The notes under the pieces: model-generated
Database searches by the model: none
What the model was told of the DNA's origin: nothing
Seen by the model: only the letters and a program-made list of their open reading frames with translations
NCBI RefSeq assembly: GCF_000422925.1
Contig: NZ_AUGZ01000008.1
Location: forward strand, 124,001 to 188,000
Source: Paludibacterium yongneupense DSM 18731
GTDB lineage: Bacteria; Pseudomonadota; Gammaproteobacteria; Burkholderiales; Chromobacteriaceae
Direction: 5' to 3'
Length of the DNA stretch: 64,000 nucleotides
Program-made: the position numbers and the translations under genes
Part shown: one piece after another, positions 1-11,022 of the stretch
Numbering within the stretch: the stretch's first letter is position 1
How the letters are laid out: every line of letters starts with the position of its first letter

Positions 1-1566
<1,566 letters not shown>

Positions 1567-1574
1567 GTCCGCGA

Positions 1575-3764
1575 TCAAGCCTCCTCCCCGCTGCAGATCC
1601 GGTTTCTGCCTTGCTGCTTGGCCAGGTAGAGCTGCTTGTCGGCCCGGTTCAGCAGCATGTCCAGGGTCTCTTGCGGATGCAGGGTTGCGATGCCGATGCT
1701 GACGCGGTAAGCGATGGTCTTCTCCCCGGCCTCGACGATGGCGGCCTCGACTGCGCCGCGCAGTCTTTCGGCTACGATGAGCGCTTCCGCATGTCCGCTG
1801 GACGGTAGCAGCGCCGCGAATTCTTCCCCCCCAAGGCGCCCGATCTGGTCCGAGGCGCGCAACACCGCGCGGCACTGGCGGGCGAAATCGACGATGACGC
1901 GGTCTCCGCTCGCGTGGCCGTAGTGGTCGTTGATCGCCTTGAAGCGATCGAGATCTAGCATCAGTACAGCCAGCGGTCGCCGATAACGCCGGGCGTGCCG
2001 CAGCTCGAGTTCGGCCATTTCCAGAAAATGGCGCCGGTTCGACAATCCGGTCATGCAGTCCTGGGTTGCCAGCACGTAGAGCTGGCTCTCGTGCCGGTCG
2101 CGCTGCATGGCGATTGCCGCGATATGCGAACAGCGGTGTATCAGCCGTATCGCATCGGATCCCGGCCTCGCGACATCGTGAAAGTAGACGGCGAAGGTTC
2201 CGAGCAGGTCGTGTTCGCTATTGAGTATCGGGAACGACCAGCACGCGCGCAGCGCGTAGGTCCGGGCTTCATCCCGCCATGCCGCCCATGCAGGATGGAG
2301 CTGGATGTCTTCTGCGATGACCGCCTGCTTGCTGAACGCCGCACTGCCGCAGGAGCCGTTGTCCTGCGCGATCTCGATGCGATTCAGGATTTTGCGCAAG
2401 GTGTGCGGCAGCGATGGCGCCGCCACCAGGGTGAGCGCGTCGCTTTCGCGTACCATGACCGAACATAAGGCACCCGGCAACTGGGTTTCCATCATCAGAC
2501 AGATCTGCTCGACGATATCGGACAGCGGGCGGTTGCCGGCTATCATTTCCAGTACCGCGTTTTCCTCTTCCAGCAGTTGGGTCGACTGGCGCAGATCGGT
2601 GATCTCGCGGCACAGGCATAACAGCGAAGCCAGTTTGCCGTTGCCATCGACTTCGGGAAAGAGGCGGGCCTGGAAAATATGGCGCTGGCTGCCGATGTCC
2701 AGTTCCAGCTCCTGGCTTTCCGGGCGCAACTCGCGGATGACGTTGCGGCAGGACTGCTCGAAGCGTTCGGCGCTGGCCGCGTTCCAGCCTTGTTCGAGCG
2801 CGCGTTGTCCTATGTGCGCGTCGCGCGGGACGGGAAGATAGTGCGTGATGGTGCGGTTGATATATTGGCAGCGCAGCTCGAGATCGTAGCGCGCGATGAT
2901 GTCGACGGAATTTTCCGCCAGCATGCGGAACTCGTATTCGCGACGGTGGATTTCCTGTTCCGCCAGCTTGCGTGCGGTGATGATGGTGCACAGACCCAGA
3001 ATGGTATTGTGGCGCGGTTCGTCGTCGATGAACTGATTGCGCTGCTCCAGCCATTCCCAGTGTCCGTCCGCGTGGCGGAAGCGGTATTCCAGGCCGATGC
3101 GGCCGCGTTGCAGATCCGGCAGCGAGAACAGTTCTTGCAGCGGGGCGCGATCGTCAGGGTGGACCCGTTCCAGCCAGCGCTCGAATGAGGCCCGGCACCA
3201 GTCGGGGCCCAGGCCCAGCATCGCATACAGCGCTTCTGCCGTGGCGGCCAGTTCGCGCGCGACCGGGTCGATATGGATCAGCCCGAGCCGCGCGCCCTGC
3301 AAGGCAATGCGCCAGTGGCGGTTCTGTTCGAGTGCCGCCTCGGCTTGCGTGACATCGTGAACGTACAGAAGGCGCCAGTGCGGGGAGCGGGAACGGGCAT
3401 CGCCATATTCGGCGCAGCGGATCTGACGCCGGCTGCCGTCGGGACGCTGCAGCCATGCCGGCGGTGACAGCGACTCCTGCTGCTGCGGGTTGGCCAGCCA
3501 AGCGGCGATAGCCGCGGGCAGCAGGCTGTCCAGCGTGTCGTGATGCCGCCCGAACAGGGACAGCAAGGCGGGGCTGGTCGCTGTGATGCCGCCGCCGTTG
3601 TCGACCGCGCACACGGCCGCGGCGCTGTCGTGGACGAAGCCGACGAGCCTGCGCCGGCGTTGCCGGAAACGGCGTGTCGCCAGCCATGCGCCGAGCCCTG
3701 CGATCGACAGCGGCAAGGCCAGCAGGACGAGGCCGACGGCCAGCAGTGGGGGGCTCGCGTTCAA
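1575..3764 (-). CDS. Membrane-anchored PAS-PAS-PAS-GAF-GGDEF diguanylate cyclase
   Basis: The product has 729 residues. One N-terminal transmembrane helix (about residues 6-28) is followed by a basic stop-transfer stretch. Next come a degenerate PAS domain, a PAS/PAC with the typical WEWLEQRNQF region, a further PAS near AENSVDIIARYDLELRCQY, a GAF domain (about 400-560) and a GGDEF domain. The active-site motif is GGEEF at 645-649, preceded by RASD five residues upstream, which is an intact inhibitory I-site (RxxD). The enzyme should make cyclic-di-GMP and be product-inhibited. No EAL domain is present. It is monocistronic, facing yihY. The input signal cannot be read from sequence; the GAF domain contains several Cys and His residues but no clear cofactor motif. 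Confidence 0.9.
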   Translation of the reverse strand: MNASPPLLAVGLVLLALPLSIAGLGAWLATRRFRQRRRRLVGFVHDSAAAVCAVDNGGGITATSPALLSLFGRHHDTLDSLLPAAIAAWLANPQQQESLSPPAWLQRPDGSRRQIRCAEYGDARSRSPHWRLLYVHDVTQAEAALEQNRHWRIALQGARLGLIHIDPVARELAATAEALYAMLGLGPDWCRASFERWLERVHPDDRAPLQELFSLPDLQRGRIGLEYRFRHADGHWEWLEQRNQFIDDEPRHNTILGLCTIITARKLAEQEIHRREYEFRMLAENSVDIIARYDLELRCQYINRTITHYLPVPRDAHIGQRALEQGWNAASAERFEQSCRNVIRELRPESQELELDIGSQRHIFQARLFPEVDGNGKLASLLCLCREITDLRQSTQLLEEENAVLEMIAGNRPLSDIVEQICLMMETQLPGALCSVMVRESDALTLVAAPSLPHTLRKILNRIEIAQDNGSCGSAAFSKQAVIAEDIQLHPAWAAWRDEARTYALRACWSFPILNSEHDLLGTFAVYFHDVARPGSDAIRLIHRCSHIAAIAMQRDRHESQLYVLATQDCMTGLSNRRHFLEMAELELRHARRYRRPLAVLMLDLDRFKAINDHYGHASGDRVIVDFARQCRAVLRASDQIGRLGGEEFAALLPSSGHAEALIVAERLRGAVEAAIVEAGEKTIAYRVSIGIATLHPQETLDMLLNRADKQLYLAKQQGRNRICSGEEA

Positions 3765-3945
3765 ACAAGGCCTCGCAGAAGAGTAGGGTGAAGGTCGTAG
3801 CGGATTCTTCGCATTCTAATGGTCTGGCTCCGGTACTGTCACCCGGAAACCCTTGACTGGCTCATTGCCGTGTCGGCCAGGGCATGGTCGTTTTTATGCG
3901 GGAATTATCGTAAGCTTAGTCGGCTTCTTTCTGATCGTAATGGAT

Positions 3946-5340
3946 ATGGATTATTTTCCGGCGTTTCTCAAGCTCGACGATCAGGCCTGCCTGGTCGTCG
4001 GCGGCGGTGAGACCGCCTTGCATAAAGTGCGTTTACTGTCAGCGGCGCGCGCGCGCGTGACCGTCATGGCGCCCGGATTGTGCCCGGGTTTGCAGGCTCG
4101 CGTCGATGCGGGCGAAGTGCAGTGGCTGGCCGCCCGGTTTGATGCCTCCGCCCTGGCGGGCAAGCGCCTGGTCGTGGCGGCGACGGGGGGCGATGCCGTC
4201 GACAGGGCCGTCGCGGCCGCGGCGAAACAGGCCGGACTATGGGTCAATGTGGTCGACAGGCCCGAGCTGTCCACGTATATCACGCCATCCATCATCGATC
4301 GCTCGCCGCTGGTCATCGCCGTCTCGACCGGCGGCGGGGTGCCGGTTCTGGCGCGCTTGCTGCGCGCACGGCTCGAAAGTCTGATTCCATCCGGTTTCGG
4401 CCGCCTCGCCCGCTTCGCGGCGGGATTCAGGCAACGTGTGCGCGAGCGGATTGTGGACACCGACGCCCGGCGCGCGTTCTGGGAGTCGGTGCTGGAAGGG
4501 CCTTTGGCCGAAGAGGTGATGAATGGGGACGAGGCGCGCGCCGAGCGCGAAATGCTGGAGCGCCTGGCCAGTGCCGATACCCGGCCTCGCGGTGCCGTGT
4601 ATCTGGTCGGTGCGGGACCGGGCAATCCCGACCTGCTGACCTTTCGCGCCTTGCGGCTGATGCAGCAGGCCGACGTCGTTTTGTACGACAAGCTGGTGGC
4701 GGAGGAGTTGCTTGAACTTGTGCGCCGGGATGCGCAGCGCATTTACGTCGGCAAGGAGCGCGCGAATCATGCGCTGCCGCAGGAGGATATCAATCAGTTG
4801 ATGGTCCGCCTGGCGCAAGACGGGCATCGCGTATTGCGCCTGAAAGGCGGGGATCCGTTCACCTTCGGTCGTGGCGGCGAAGAGATCGAGACCCTGGCCG
4901 CGCACGGCATCGACTTCGAGGTGGTGCCCGGCATCACCTCGGCCAGCGGCGCGGCGGCCTACGCCGGCATCCCGCTGACACACCGCGACTATGCGCAGTC
5001 CGTTGTTTTCGTCACCGGTCACCGGCAGGACGGCAGCATCACGCTGGACTGGCCCGCATTGGCCAGGCCCGGACAGACCATAGTGGTATACATGGGCGTC
5101 TCGACCGCCCCCGCCTTGTGCGCGGCCTTCATCGAGCACGGACTGCCCGCGGATTACCCGGTTGCCATTGTCGAAAGAGCGACCACGGCCCGGCAGCGCA
5201 CGATTACGGGAACCTTGGCGACGCTGCCCGGACTGATAGAAATGCACGCGGTGCGTTCGCCTGCGCTGATCATTGTCGGCGAGGTCGTAAAACTGGCGGA
5301 AAAACTCGGTTGGTACCGCCGCATTGGCGAGCGGGACTGA
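3946..5340 (+). CDS. cysG: Siroheme synthase CysG (precorrin-2 dehydrogenase / ferrochelatase / uroporphyrinogen-III C-methyltransferase)
   Basis: I place the start at ATG 3946 (MDYFPAFLKL), the conserved family start, giving 464 residues; the frame is open back to 3853 but that extension is not conserved. The N-terminal CysG-A half has the NAD-binding VVGGGETALHK motif and a central STGGGVPVLARLLRARLE segment. The C-terminal half is a SUMT methyltransferase with VYLVGAGPGNPDLLTFRAL, GDPFTFGRGGEE and VVPGITSASGAAAYAG. The enzyme converts uroporphyrinogen III to siroheme, the cofactor of sulfite and nitrite reductases. No assimilation genes lie next to it; it is followed by the PTS cluster after a 65-base gap. 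Confidence 0.95.
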   Translation: MDYFPAFLKLDDQACLVVGGGETALHKVRLLSAARARVTVMAPGLCPGLQARVDAGEVQWLAARFDASALAGKRLVVAATGGDAVDRAVAAAAKQAGLWVNVVDRPELSTYITPSIIDRSPLVIAVSTGGGVPVLARLLRARLESLIPSGFGRLARFAAGFRQRVRERIVDTDARRAFWESVLEGPLAEEVMNGDEARAEREMLERLASADTRPRGAVYLVGAGPGNPDLLTFRALRLMQQADVVLYDKLVAEELLELVRRDAQRIYVGKERANHALPQEDINQLMVRLAQDGHRVLRLKGGDPFTFGRGGEEIETLAAHGIDFEVVPGITSASGAAAYAGIPLTHRDYAQSVVFVTGHRQDGSITLDWPALARPGQTIVVYMGVSTAPALCAAFIEHGLPADYPVAIVERATTARQRTITGTLATLPGLIEMHAVRSPALIIVGEVVKLAEKLGWYRRIGERD

Positions 5341-5405
5341 TACAATTCCTTTTACACCGTTACGGAGCATAGGTTGCGGCGCAAGCCGTCCAGTACCGCT
5401 TAAAC

Positions 5406-5819
5406 ATGATTGGCATACTGATTATTTCTCACGGCGGCCTGGGCGAAGCCCTGGCCGACGGCGCTCTTCATATCCTGGGGCAACGCCCGGACAATCTGGC
5501 CGTGCTCGGAGTGGAGAAACACGAGGACCCCGACGTCAAGCTCGCGCAGGCGCGCGCGATCATCGCCCGGATCGATCTCGGCCAGGGCGTGTTGGTGTTG
5601 ACCGATATGTATGGCGGCACGCCGTCCAATGTCGCCAGCCGCTTGATCGAGCCCGGACGGGTCGAGGCGGTGGCGGGGGTCAACCTGCCGATGTTGGTGC
5701 GGGCTCTCAGCTATAGCGGTCAGGCCCTGGATGTGGTTGTCGGAAAAGCGGTGACTGGCGGCCTGGAGGGGGTGCTTTATATCATTCCGGGGGAGGAAAA
5801 TGTTAAAACAACAAATTGA
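5406..5819 (+). CDS. Mannose-family PTS EIIA domain protein
   Basis: The 137-residue protein starts MIGILIISHGGLGEALA, with the phosphorylatable His at residue 9, and has the DMYGGTPSNVASRLI motif of the EIIA-Man fold. It is a stand-alone EIIA with no attached EIIB. It overlaps the HPr gene by 20 bases, and EI follows, so phosphate can pass from EI to HPr to this EIIA. No EIIB, EIIC or EIID gene lies in the window. This argues for a regulatory role rather than sugar uptake, as is common in betaproteobacteria. Which process it controls cannot be read from the sequence. Confidence 0.9.
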   Translation: MIGILIISHGGLGEALADGALHILGQRPDNLAVLGVEKHEDPDVKLAQARAIIARIDLGQGVLVLTDMYGGTPSNVASRLIEPGRVEAVAGVNLPMLVRALSYSGQALDVVVGKAVTGGLEGVLYIIPGEENVKTTN

Positions 5820-6069
5820 AATCATTAACAAGCTGGGATTGCATGCACGGGCCTCGAGCAAATTCACTCAACTGGCCTGTCGTTATTCGAGCGAGATTTT
5901 CCTGTCCCGCAACAACCGTCGCGTGAACGGCAAAAGCATAATGGGCGTCATGATGCTGGCTGCCGCCAAGGGAACGACGGTCGAGCTGGAAGTTGACGGC
6001 AGCGACGAGTCGGTGGCGATGGCGGCATTGGTCGCCCTGATCAATAACAGGTTCGACGAATCGGAATGA
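5800..6069 (+). CDS. ptsH: Phosphocarrier protein HPr
   Basis: The protein has 89 residues. The active-site region NKLGLHARASSKF carries the EI-phosphorylated histidine at residue 15. The GKSIMGVMMLAAAKG segment carries Ser46, which is the HPr-kinase target in organisms that have HprK. The start ATG lies inside the end of the EIIA gene, preceded by GGGGGAGGAAA, a strong ribosome-binding site (about 5788-5798). HPr relays phosphate from EI to EIIA proteins. It is the middle gene of a three-gene PTS operon. Confidence 0.96.
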   Translation: MLKQQIEIINKLGLHARASSKFTQLACRYSSEIFLSRNNRRVNGKSIMGVMMLAAAKGTTVELEVDGSDESVAMAALVALINNRFDESE

Positions 6070-6154
6070 ACCCCGGCGCACCGCCTGCGCGGATAACGTG
6101 CAGACGGCCGGGTCGACGTTGGACCGCAGCCCGACTCACAGGAGGGTCCGGTAC

Positions 6155-7885
6155 ATGAGCATCATCCTGCATGGTGTAGCCATTGGCGGCGGCATTGCCG
6201 TCGGCAGGGCGCACCTCATCTCCCGCAGCATGGACGACGTCGCCCATTACGAGCTGGATGATGATGAAGTGCAGGCGGAGGTCACCCGCTTCGACGAGGC
6301 CATCCGCGCGACCCGCAAGGAACTGGAAATGCTCTGGGGCAGCATTCCAGACAATGCACCGGCCGAACTCGGCGCCTTCCTGTCCCTGCATATCATGCTG
6401 CTCGGCGACCCCGGTATATCGCGCGAGCCGCGCGATATCATCGAGGCCCAGAACTGTAATGCGGAGTGGGCGCTGAAGTTGCAAAGCGACGCGCTGGTGT
6501 CGCAGTTCGATTCGATCGAAGAAGATTATCTGCGCGAGCGCAAACACGATGTGCTGCAGGTGATCGAGCGCGTGTTCAAGAACCTGGACGGTCGCTCTGC
6601 CCAATTGCCCACGTCCGAGGATCTGGTCGACGATACCATCCTGGTCGCGCATGACCTGTCGCCGGCTGATATGGTCTATTTCAAGGATTCGAATTTCGCG
6701 GCCTTCCTCACCGATGTGGGGGGCACGACTTCGCATACCGCCATTCTTGGCCGCAGCCTGGACCTGCCGTCCGTGATTGCGCTGCACCATTCGCGACAGC
6801 TTATCCGCGAGGATGAACTCATCATTGTCGATGGCCAGCAGGGGGTGGTCATCATCAGCCCGGAAGATACGGTTCTGACCGAGTACCGGCGCCGCCTGCG
6901 TGCCTGGCGCGATGCGCGGCGCAAGCTGGGATCCATCCGCAAGGCCAATGCGCAGACCCTTGACGGGACGCCGATCGAGCTGCTGGCCAATATCGAATTG
7001 CCGCAGGATGTCGAGGTGGTGAAGACGTCCGGCGCCATGGGCGTCGGGCTGTTTCGCAGCGAATTCCTGTTCCTCGGCCGCGATACCCTGCCGTCGGAAG
7101 ACGAGCAATACCAGGCCTACCGCACCGTGCTGGAGTCGCTGAAGGACAAGCCGGTCACGATCCGTACGATGGACCTGGGAGCGGACAAGAATCCGCGCTG
7201 GCTCAACCACGGCGTGGCCGAAAATCCGGCGCTCGGCCTGACCGGCATCCGGCTGTGCCTGGCCGAACCGCTGATGTTCCGCGTCCAGCTGCGTGCGCTG
7301 TTGCGCGCTTCGATTCACGGCCGCCTGCGCATCCTGTTCCCCATGGTCAGTTCGGTGCAGGAGCTGCGCCAGGCGCTCGCGCAACTCGAGTACGCCCGTG
7401 CCGAGCTGCGCGAAGAGGGGGTGCCCTGGTCGGATACGCTCGAGGCCGGGGCTATGATCGAGATTCCGTCGGCGGCACTGGTTGCGGGCAGCCTGCTCAA
7501 GTACGCCGATTTTCTTTCCATCGGGACCAATGACCTGATCCAGTACATTCTGGCTATCGACCGCAACGACGACTCGGTCAGCCATCTGTACGATCCGGTT
7601 CATCCCGCCGTGCTCAAACTCATTCTGCATACCATCAAGACCGGCGCCAAGGCCGGCATCCCGGTGTCGGTCTGCGGCGAGATGGCCGGCGACCCGCGTC
7701 TGACCCGCCTGCTGCTGGGCATGGGGCTGCGCAAGTTCTCCATGCATCCCGCCAATCTCCTCGCGGTCAAACAGCAAGTCCTGCGCACGCATCTCGACGA
7801 AATCGGATCCATCGTCGGCCGTATGCTGCGGACGGAGGACCCTGATAGAATTGCCGACCTGCTTGAACAGCTTAACGCCGGGTAA
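6155..7885 (+). CDS. ptsI: PTS Enzyme I (phosphoenolpyruvate-protein phosphotransferase)
   Basis: With the start at ATG 6155, preceded by ACAGGAGGGTCC (an excellent ribosome-binding site), the protein has 576 residues, the usual EI length. The phosphohistidine loop GGTTSHTAILGRS places the active His at residue 194. The PEP-binding barrel includes GVGLFRSEFLF, TMDLGADKNPRW and LSIGTNDLIQYILAIDRND. The enzyme takes phosphate from PEP and passes it to HPr. The reading frame extends upstream to 6098, but that part is not conserved and lacks a ribosome-binding site. The stop TAA abuts the next gene's GTG with no gap. Confidence 0.97.
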   Translation: MSIILHGVAIGGGIAVGRAHLISRSMDDVAHYELDDDEVQAEVTRFDEAIRATRKELEMLWGSIPDNAPAELGAFLSLHIMLLGDPGISREPRDIIEAQNCNAEWALKLQSDALVSQFDSIEEDYLRERKHDVLQVIERVFKNLDGRSAQLPTSEDLVDDTILVAHDLSPADMVYFKDSNFAAFLTDVGGTTSHTAILGRSLDLPSVIALHHSRQLIREDELIIVDGQQGVVIISPEDTVLTEYRRRLRAWRDARRKLGSIRKANAQTLDGTPIELLANIELPQDVEVVKTSGAMGVGLFRSEFLFLGRDTLPSEDEQYQAYRTVLESLKDKPVTIRTMDLGADKNPRWLNHGVAENPALGLTGIRLCLAEPLMFRVQLRALLRASIHGRLRILFPMVSSVQELRQALAQLEYARAELREEGVPWSDTLEAGAMIEIPSAALVAGSLLKYADFLSIGTNDLIQYILAIDRNDDSVSHLYDPVHPAVLKLILHTIKTGAKAGIPVSVCGEMAGDPRLTRLLLGMGLRKFSMHPANLLAVKQQVLRTHLDEIGSIVGRMLRTEDPDRIADLLEQLNAG

Positions 7886-9064
7886 GTGATTTTGACCGAG
7901 CAACACATCCCTGACCACCGCGCCCCGCGGCTCGCCATCGTCAGACAGAAGTACAATGCGGCCGGCGGAGCCGAACGTTTCGTTAGCCGCGCCATCCAGG
8001 CCCTGCTCCGCTCCGGCCGGATCGAAGTGTCCCTGATCGCACGTCGCTGGGAGACGCTGGAGGGGGTTGTCCCCGTCTGCGTGAATCCTTTCTATCTCGG
8101 CAATGTGTGGCGCGACCTGGGCTTTGCCCGCGCCGCGCGGCGGATATGGCAGCGCGACGGTTTCGACCTGGTCCAGTCGCACGAACGCATACCGGGCTGC
8201 GATATCTATCGCGCGGGCGATGGCGTGCATGCCCGCTGGCTCGAGTTGCGGCGACTGACCCTCGGGCCGCTCGGTCGCTTGCGGCTCGCCCTGAATCCCT
8301 ATCATCACTATGTGTGCGGTGCCGAGCGCAGGATGTTTCTCGATCCGAGGCTGAAGCTGGTGGTCTGTAACGCACACATGGTGCAAGAAGAGATACGGCA
8401 GCGTTTCGACCTGCCGCAAGACCGTTTTGTCGTCATTCACAACGGTGTCGATCAGAACGCTTTTCACCCCGATCTCAAGTCCCGCTTTCGCGAGGACATG
8501 CGACGGCAATGGTCGATTCCGGAGCACGCCCCCTTGTTGCTGTATGTCGGGTCCGGTTTCGAACGCAAGGGAGTCGGGCGGGCGCTGGCCGCGATCGCTG
8601 CCCTGGACGATGTGCACCTCGTCGTTGTCGGGCGGGACAAGCATGCCGCGCGCTACCGGCGCGAAGCCGCCAGGCTCGGCATCGGCGCGCGCGTGCGCTT
8701 TGTCGGCGCGCAGAACGATGTCAAACCGTTCTACGGCATGGCCGATGCCTTTGTCCTGCCGACCCTGTACGATCCGTTTCCCAACGTCTGCGTCGAGGCG
8801 CTCGCATGCGGGCTGCCGGTCTTTACCACCTCGACCTGCGGCGCTGCCGAACGCATCGAGACCGGACGCAACGGCTGGGTGGTCGACCCACTCGACATCG
8901 AGGCGCTCGGCGCGGCCATCGCCGCATGGCGCGACAGCCGGGCGAGCTGGCCCGCTCTGGCGGCTGCGGCGCGTTCGAGCATCGCCGACCTGACGCTGGA
9001 AGGCATGGTCGAGACCTTGCTGCAACACTATCGGCGCCTGTTGGACGGCTTGCGCGCCGATTGA
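7886..9064 (+). CDS. GT4 glycosyltransferase, probable LPS-core (RfaG-like) glucosyltransferase
   Basis: The 392-residue protein starts at a GTG directly after the ptsI stop; a TTG at 7892 is an alternative. It shows the two-domain GT-B fold: an N-terminal RQKYNAAGGAERFV donor-side loop, then LLYVGSGFERKGVGRAL, and the C-terminal FVLPTLYDPFPNVCVEALACGLPV signature containing the E-x7-E motif of retaining GT4 enzymes. The segment around DLVQSHERIPGCDIYRAGDG is typical of LPS core transferases of the WaaG group. Its position next to msbA and a heptosyltransferase supports a role in LPS core assembly at the cytoplasmic face. The exact sugar and linkage cannot be assigned. Confidence 0.8.
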   Translation: MILTEQHIPDHRAPRLAIVRQKYNAAGGAERFVSRAIQALLRSGRIEVSLIARRWETLEGVVPVCVNPFYLGNVWRDLGFARAARRIWQRDGFDLVQSHERIPGCDIYRAGDGVHARWLELRRLTLGPLGRLRLALNPYHHYVCGAERRMFLDPRLKLVVCNAHMVQEEIRQRFDLPQDRFVVIHNGVDQNAFHPDLKSRFREDMRRQWSIPEHAPLLLYVGSGFERKGVGRALAAIAALDDVHLVVVGRDKHAARYRREAARLGIGARVRFVGAQNDVKPFYGMADAFVLPTLYDPFPNVCVEALACGLPVFTTSTCGAAERIETGRNGWVVDPLDIEALGAAIAAWRDSRASWPALAAAARSSIADLTLEGMVETLLQHYRRLLDGLRAD

Positions 9065-9084
9065 GGCGGCATTGTGTTGTCGGC

Positions 9085-9113
9085 TTGTTCGCGGACGGGA
9101 AACTGACGATAAT
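9085..9113 (+). promoter_or_regulatory. Candidate sigma-70 promoter for msbA
   Basis: TTGTTC at 9085-9090 and GATAAT at 9108-9113 are separated by 17 bases, in the 135-base gap upstream of msbA. The -10 matches the consensus at 5 of 6 positions; the -35 matches at only 3 of 6. Position and spacing fit, but this is inference from sequence only. Confidence 0.4.
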
Positions 9114-9199
9114 CAACAACTTTTGCGCCATGTCTGTCGGCGGGCGGGGGCTTTCCCGGTCGTCGTCGCAGGCGAAAACGAAATACGGAACGAGATTGC

Positions 9200-10963
9200 A
9201 TGAGTCAGAAGCTTTCCCGGGGAAATCTGGCGCTGTACAAGCGTCTGATGACCTATCTGCGCCGCTACTGGAAGGTGTTCCTGCTTTCCATCTGCGCGAT
9301 GACGATCGCCGCGGCGACCGAACCGGCGTTTATTGCCTTGATGAAGCCGTTGATCGACCAGGGGTTTGTGGCCAAGGATCCGGCGACCATCCGTTCCATC
9401 CCCCTGCTTATCGTCGGTTTGTTCATGTTGCGCGGCGTGACCAGCTACATCAACGAGTATTCCACCAGCTGGCTGACCGGTCATCTGGTGCAGACCATGC
9501 GTCAGGATGTTTTCCTCAAACTGCTGCGCATGCCGGTTTCCTACTACGACAACAACCAGTCCGGGCGGCTGTTGTCGCGCGTGACCTATGACGTCAATCA
9601 GGTGACCGACGCCGGTTTCAGCGTGATCACCGTCACGGTCAAGGACGGCATCACCCTGCTCGGCCTGCTCGGCACCCTGTTGTACTACGACTGGCGGTTG
9701 ACCCTGATCTGCTTCATCGTGTTCCCGGCGGTATCGTTGTGCATCCGGCTGGTGAGTCGGCGCTTGCGCCATCTGTCGCGCGAGAGCCAGTTGCAGATGG
9801 CGCAGATGACGCAGGTATTGGGCGAAAGCATCGATTGCCAGCGTCTGGTCAAGGTCTACGGCGGACATGAGTATGAGGCGCAACGGTTTTCGCAGGCGAC
9901 TCAGGCGGTGCGCCACAATGCGGTCAAGCAGACCGCGACCTCATCGCTCAATACCGGCGTGACCCAGTTCATCATTGCCGTCGCGCTGGCCGGGGTCTTG
10001 TACTATGCGGCGTTGCGTGCGCAGCATAACGCACTTACAGCCGGTACCTTTATCGCATTCCTGTCCGGCATGACGGCAATGTTTGCCCCGATCAAGCGCA
10101 TCACCAATATTTCCCAGTCGCTGCAACGCGGTCTGGCGGCGGCGGAAAGCGTATTTTCGTTTCTGGACGAAGAAACCGAACCTGATCATGGCCGGCGCGA
10201 GCTGCCGCAGACACGTGGCGAACTGAGCTTCCGCGATGTCGGCTTTCGCTATTCCACCGCGGAACGCGACGCGCTCACCCATATCGATCTGAATATCCGC
10301 TCGGGCGAGACCGTGGCTCTGGTCGGTTCGTCCGGCAGCGGAAAAACCACGCTGGTAAGCCTGATTCCCCGGTTCTACCTGCCGAGCAGCGGTCGCGTGG
10401 AACTGGACGGCATTCCCATCGACGAGATCACGCTCGACAGCCTGCGCCAGCATATCGCCCTGGTCAGCCAGGAGGTCGTCTTGTTCAACGACACCGTGGC
10501 TGCCAATATCGCCTACGGTGACGAGATGCGTTCGAAGGAGGACATCGTCGAAGCGGCGCGGCGTGCGAATGCGCTCGATTTCATCAACGAGTTGCCGAAC
10601 GGTTTCGATACCGTCATCGGCGAGAACGGCACCCGCCTGTCGGGCGGCCAGCGTCAGCGTCTGGCCATCGCGCGCGCCTTGTTGAAGGACGCTTCCATCC
10701 TGATCCTGGACGAGGCGACCAGCGCGCTGGATACGCAGTCCGAGCGGCTGGTACAGGCGGCGCTGGAAAACCTGATGCAAAATCGCACGACCATCGTGAT
10801 CGCGCACCGCCTGTCGACGATTGAGAACGCGGACCGGATCGTGGTGATGGGGGGCGGGAAAATCGTCGAGATCGGCACACATGCCGAGTTGCTGGCGCAG
10901 CAGGGCACCTATGCCAACTTGCACCGCATGCAGTTTCACGAACAGACCCCGCACGAACAGTGA
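9200..10963 (+). CDS. msbA: Lipid A export ATP-binding/permease protein MsbA
   Basis: This 587-residue half-transporter has a six-helix ABC exporter domain (residues about 20-310), including the SYYDNNQSGRLLSRVTYDVNQ coupling region. A nucleotide-binding domain follows, with Walker A GSSGSGKTT at 376-384, the LSGGQRQRLAIARALL signature, Walker B/D-loop ILILDEATSALD and the H-loop IVIAHRLSTI. MsbA homodimers flip lipid A-core from the inner to the outer leaflet of the inner membrane. The neighbouring glycosyltransferases support this over a drug exporter. Confidence 0.94.
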   Translation: MSQKLSRGNLALYKRLMTYLRRYWKVFLLSICAMTIAAATEPAFIALMKPLIDQGFVAKDPATIRSIPLLIVGLFMLRGVTSYINEYSTSWLTGHLVQTMRQDVFLKLLRMPVSYYDNNQSGRLLSRVTYDVNQVTDAGFSVITVTVKDGITLLGLLGTLLYYDWRLTLICFIVFPAVSLCIRLVSRRLRHLSRESQLQMAQMTQVLGESIDCQRLVKVYGGHEYEAQRFSQATQAVRHNAVKQTATSSLNTGVTQFIIAVALAGVLYYAALRAQHNALTAGTFIAFLSGMTAMFAPIKRITNISQSLQRGLAAAESVFSFLDEETEPDHGRRELPQTRGELSFRDVGFRYSTAERDALTHIDLNIRSGETVALVGSSGSGKTTLVSLIPRFYLPSSGRVELDGIPIDEITLDSLRQHIALVSQEVVLFNDTVAANIAYGDEMRSKEDIVEAARRANALDFINELPNGFDTVIGENGTRLSGGQRQRLAIARALLKDASILILDEATSALDTQSERLVQAALENLMQNRTTIVIAHRLSTIENADRIVVMGGGKIVEIGTHAELLAQQGTYANLHRMQFHEQTPHEQ

Positions 10964-11022
10964 CGGGACACGCGGGAGCCAACTACTGACTACGTACTCG
11001 TGCGTATGGGTAGATCGATGTA

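Noticed and set aside
6041-9028. Very long open frame (995 codons) on the minus strand
   Set aside because: It lies opposite ptsI and the GT4 gene, whose proteins are clearly recognisable, and its own translation is His/Gln/Arg-rich without any motif. It is a GC-rich shadow frame.
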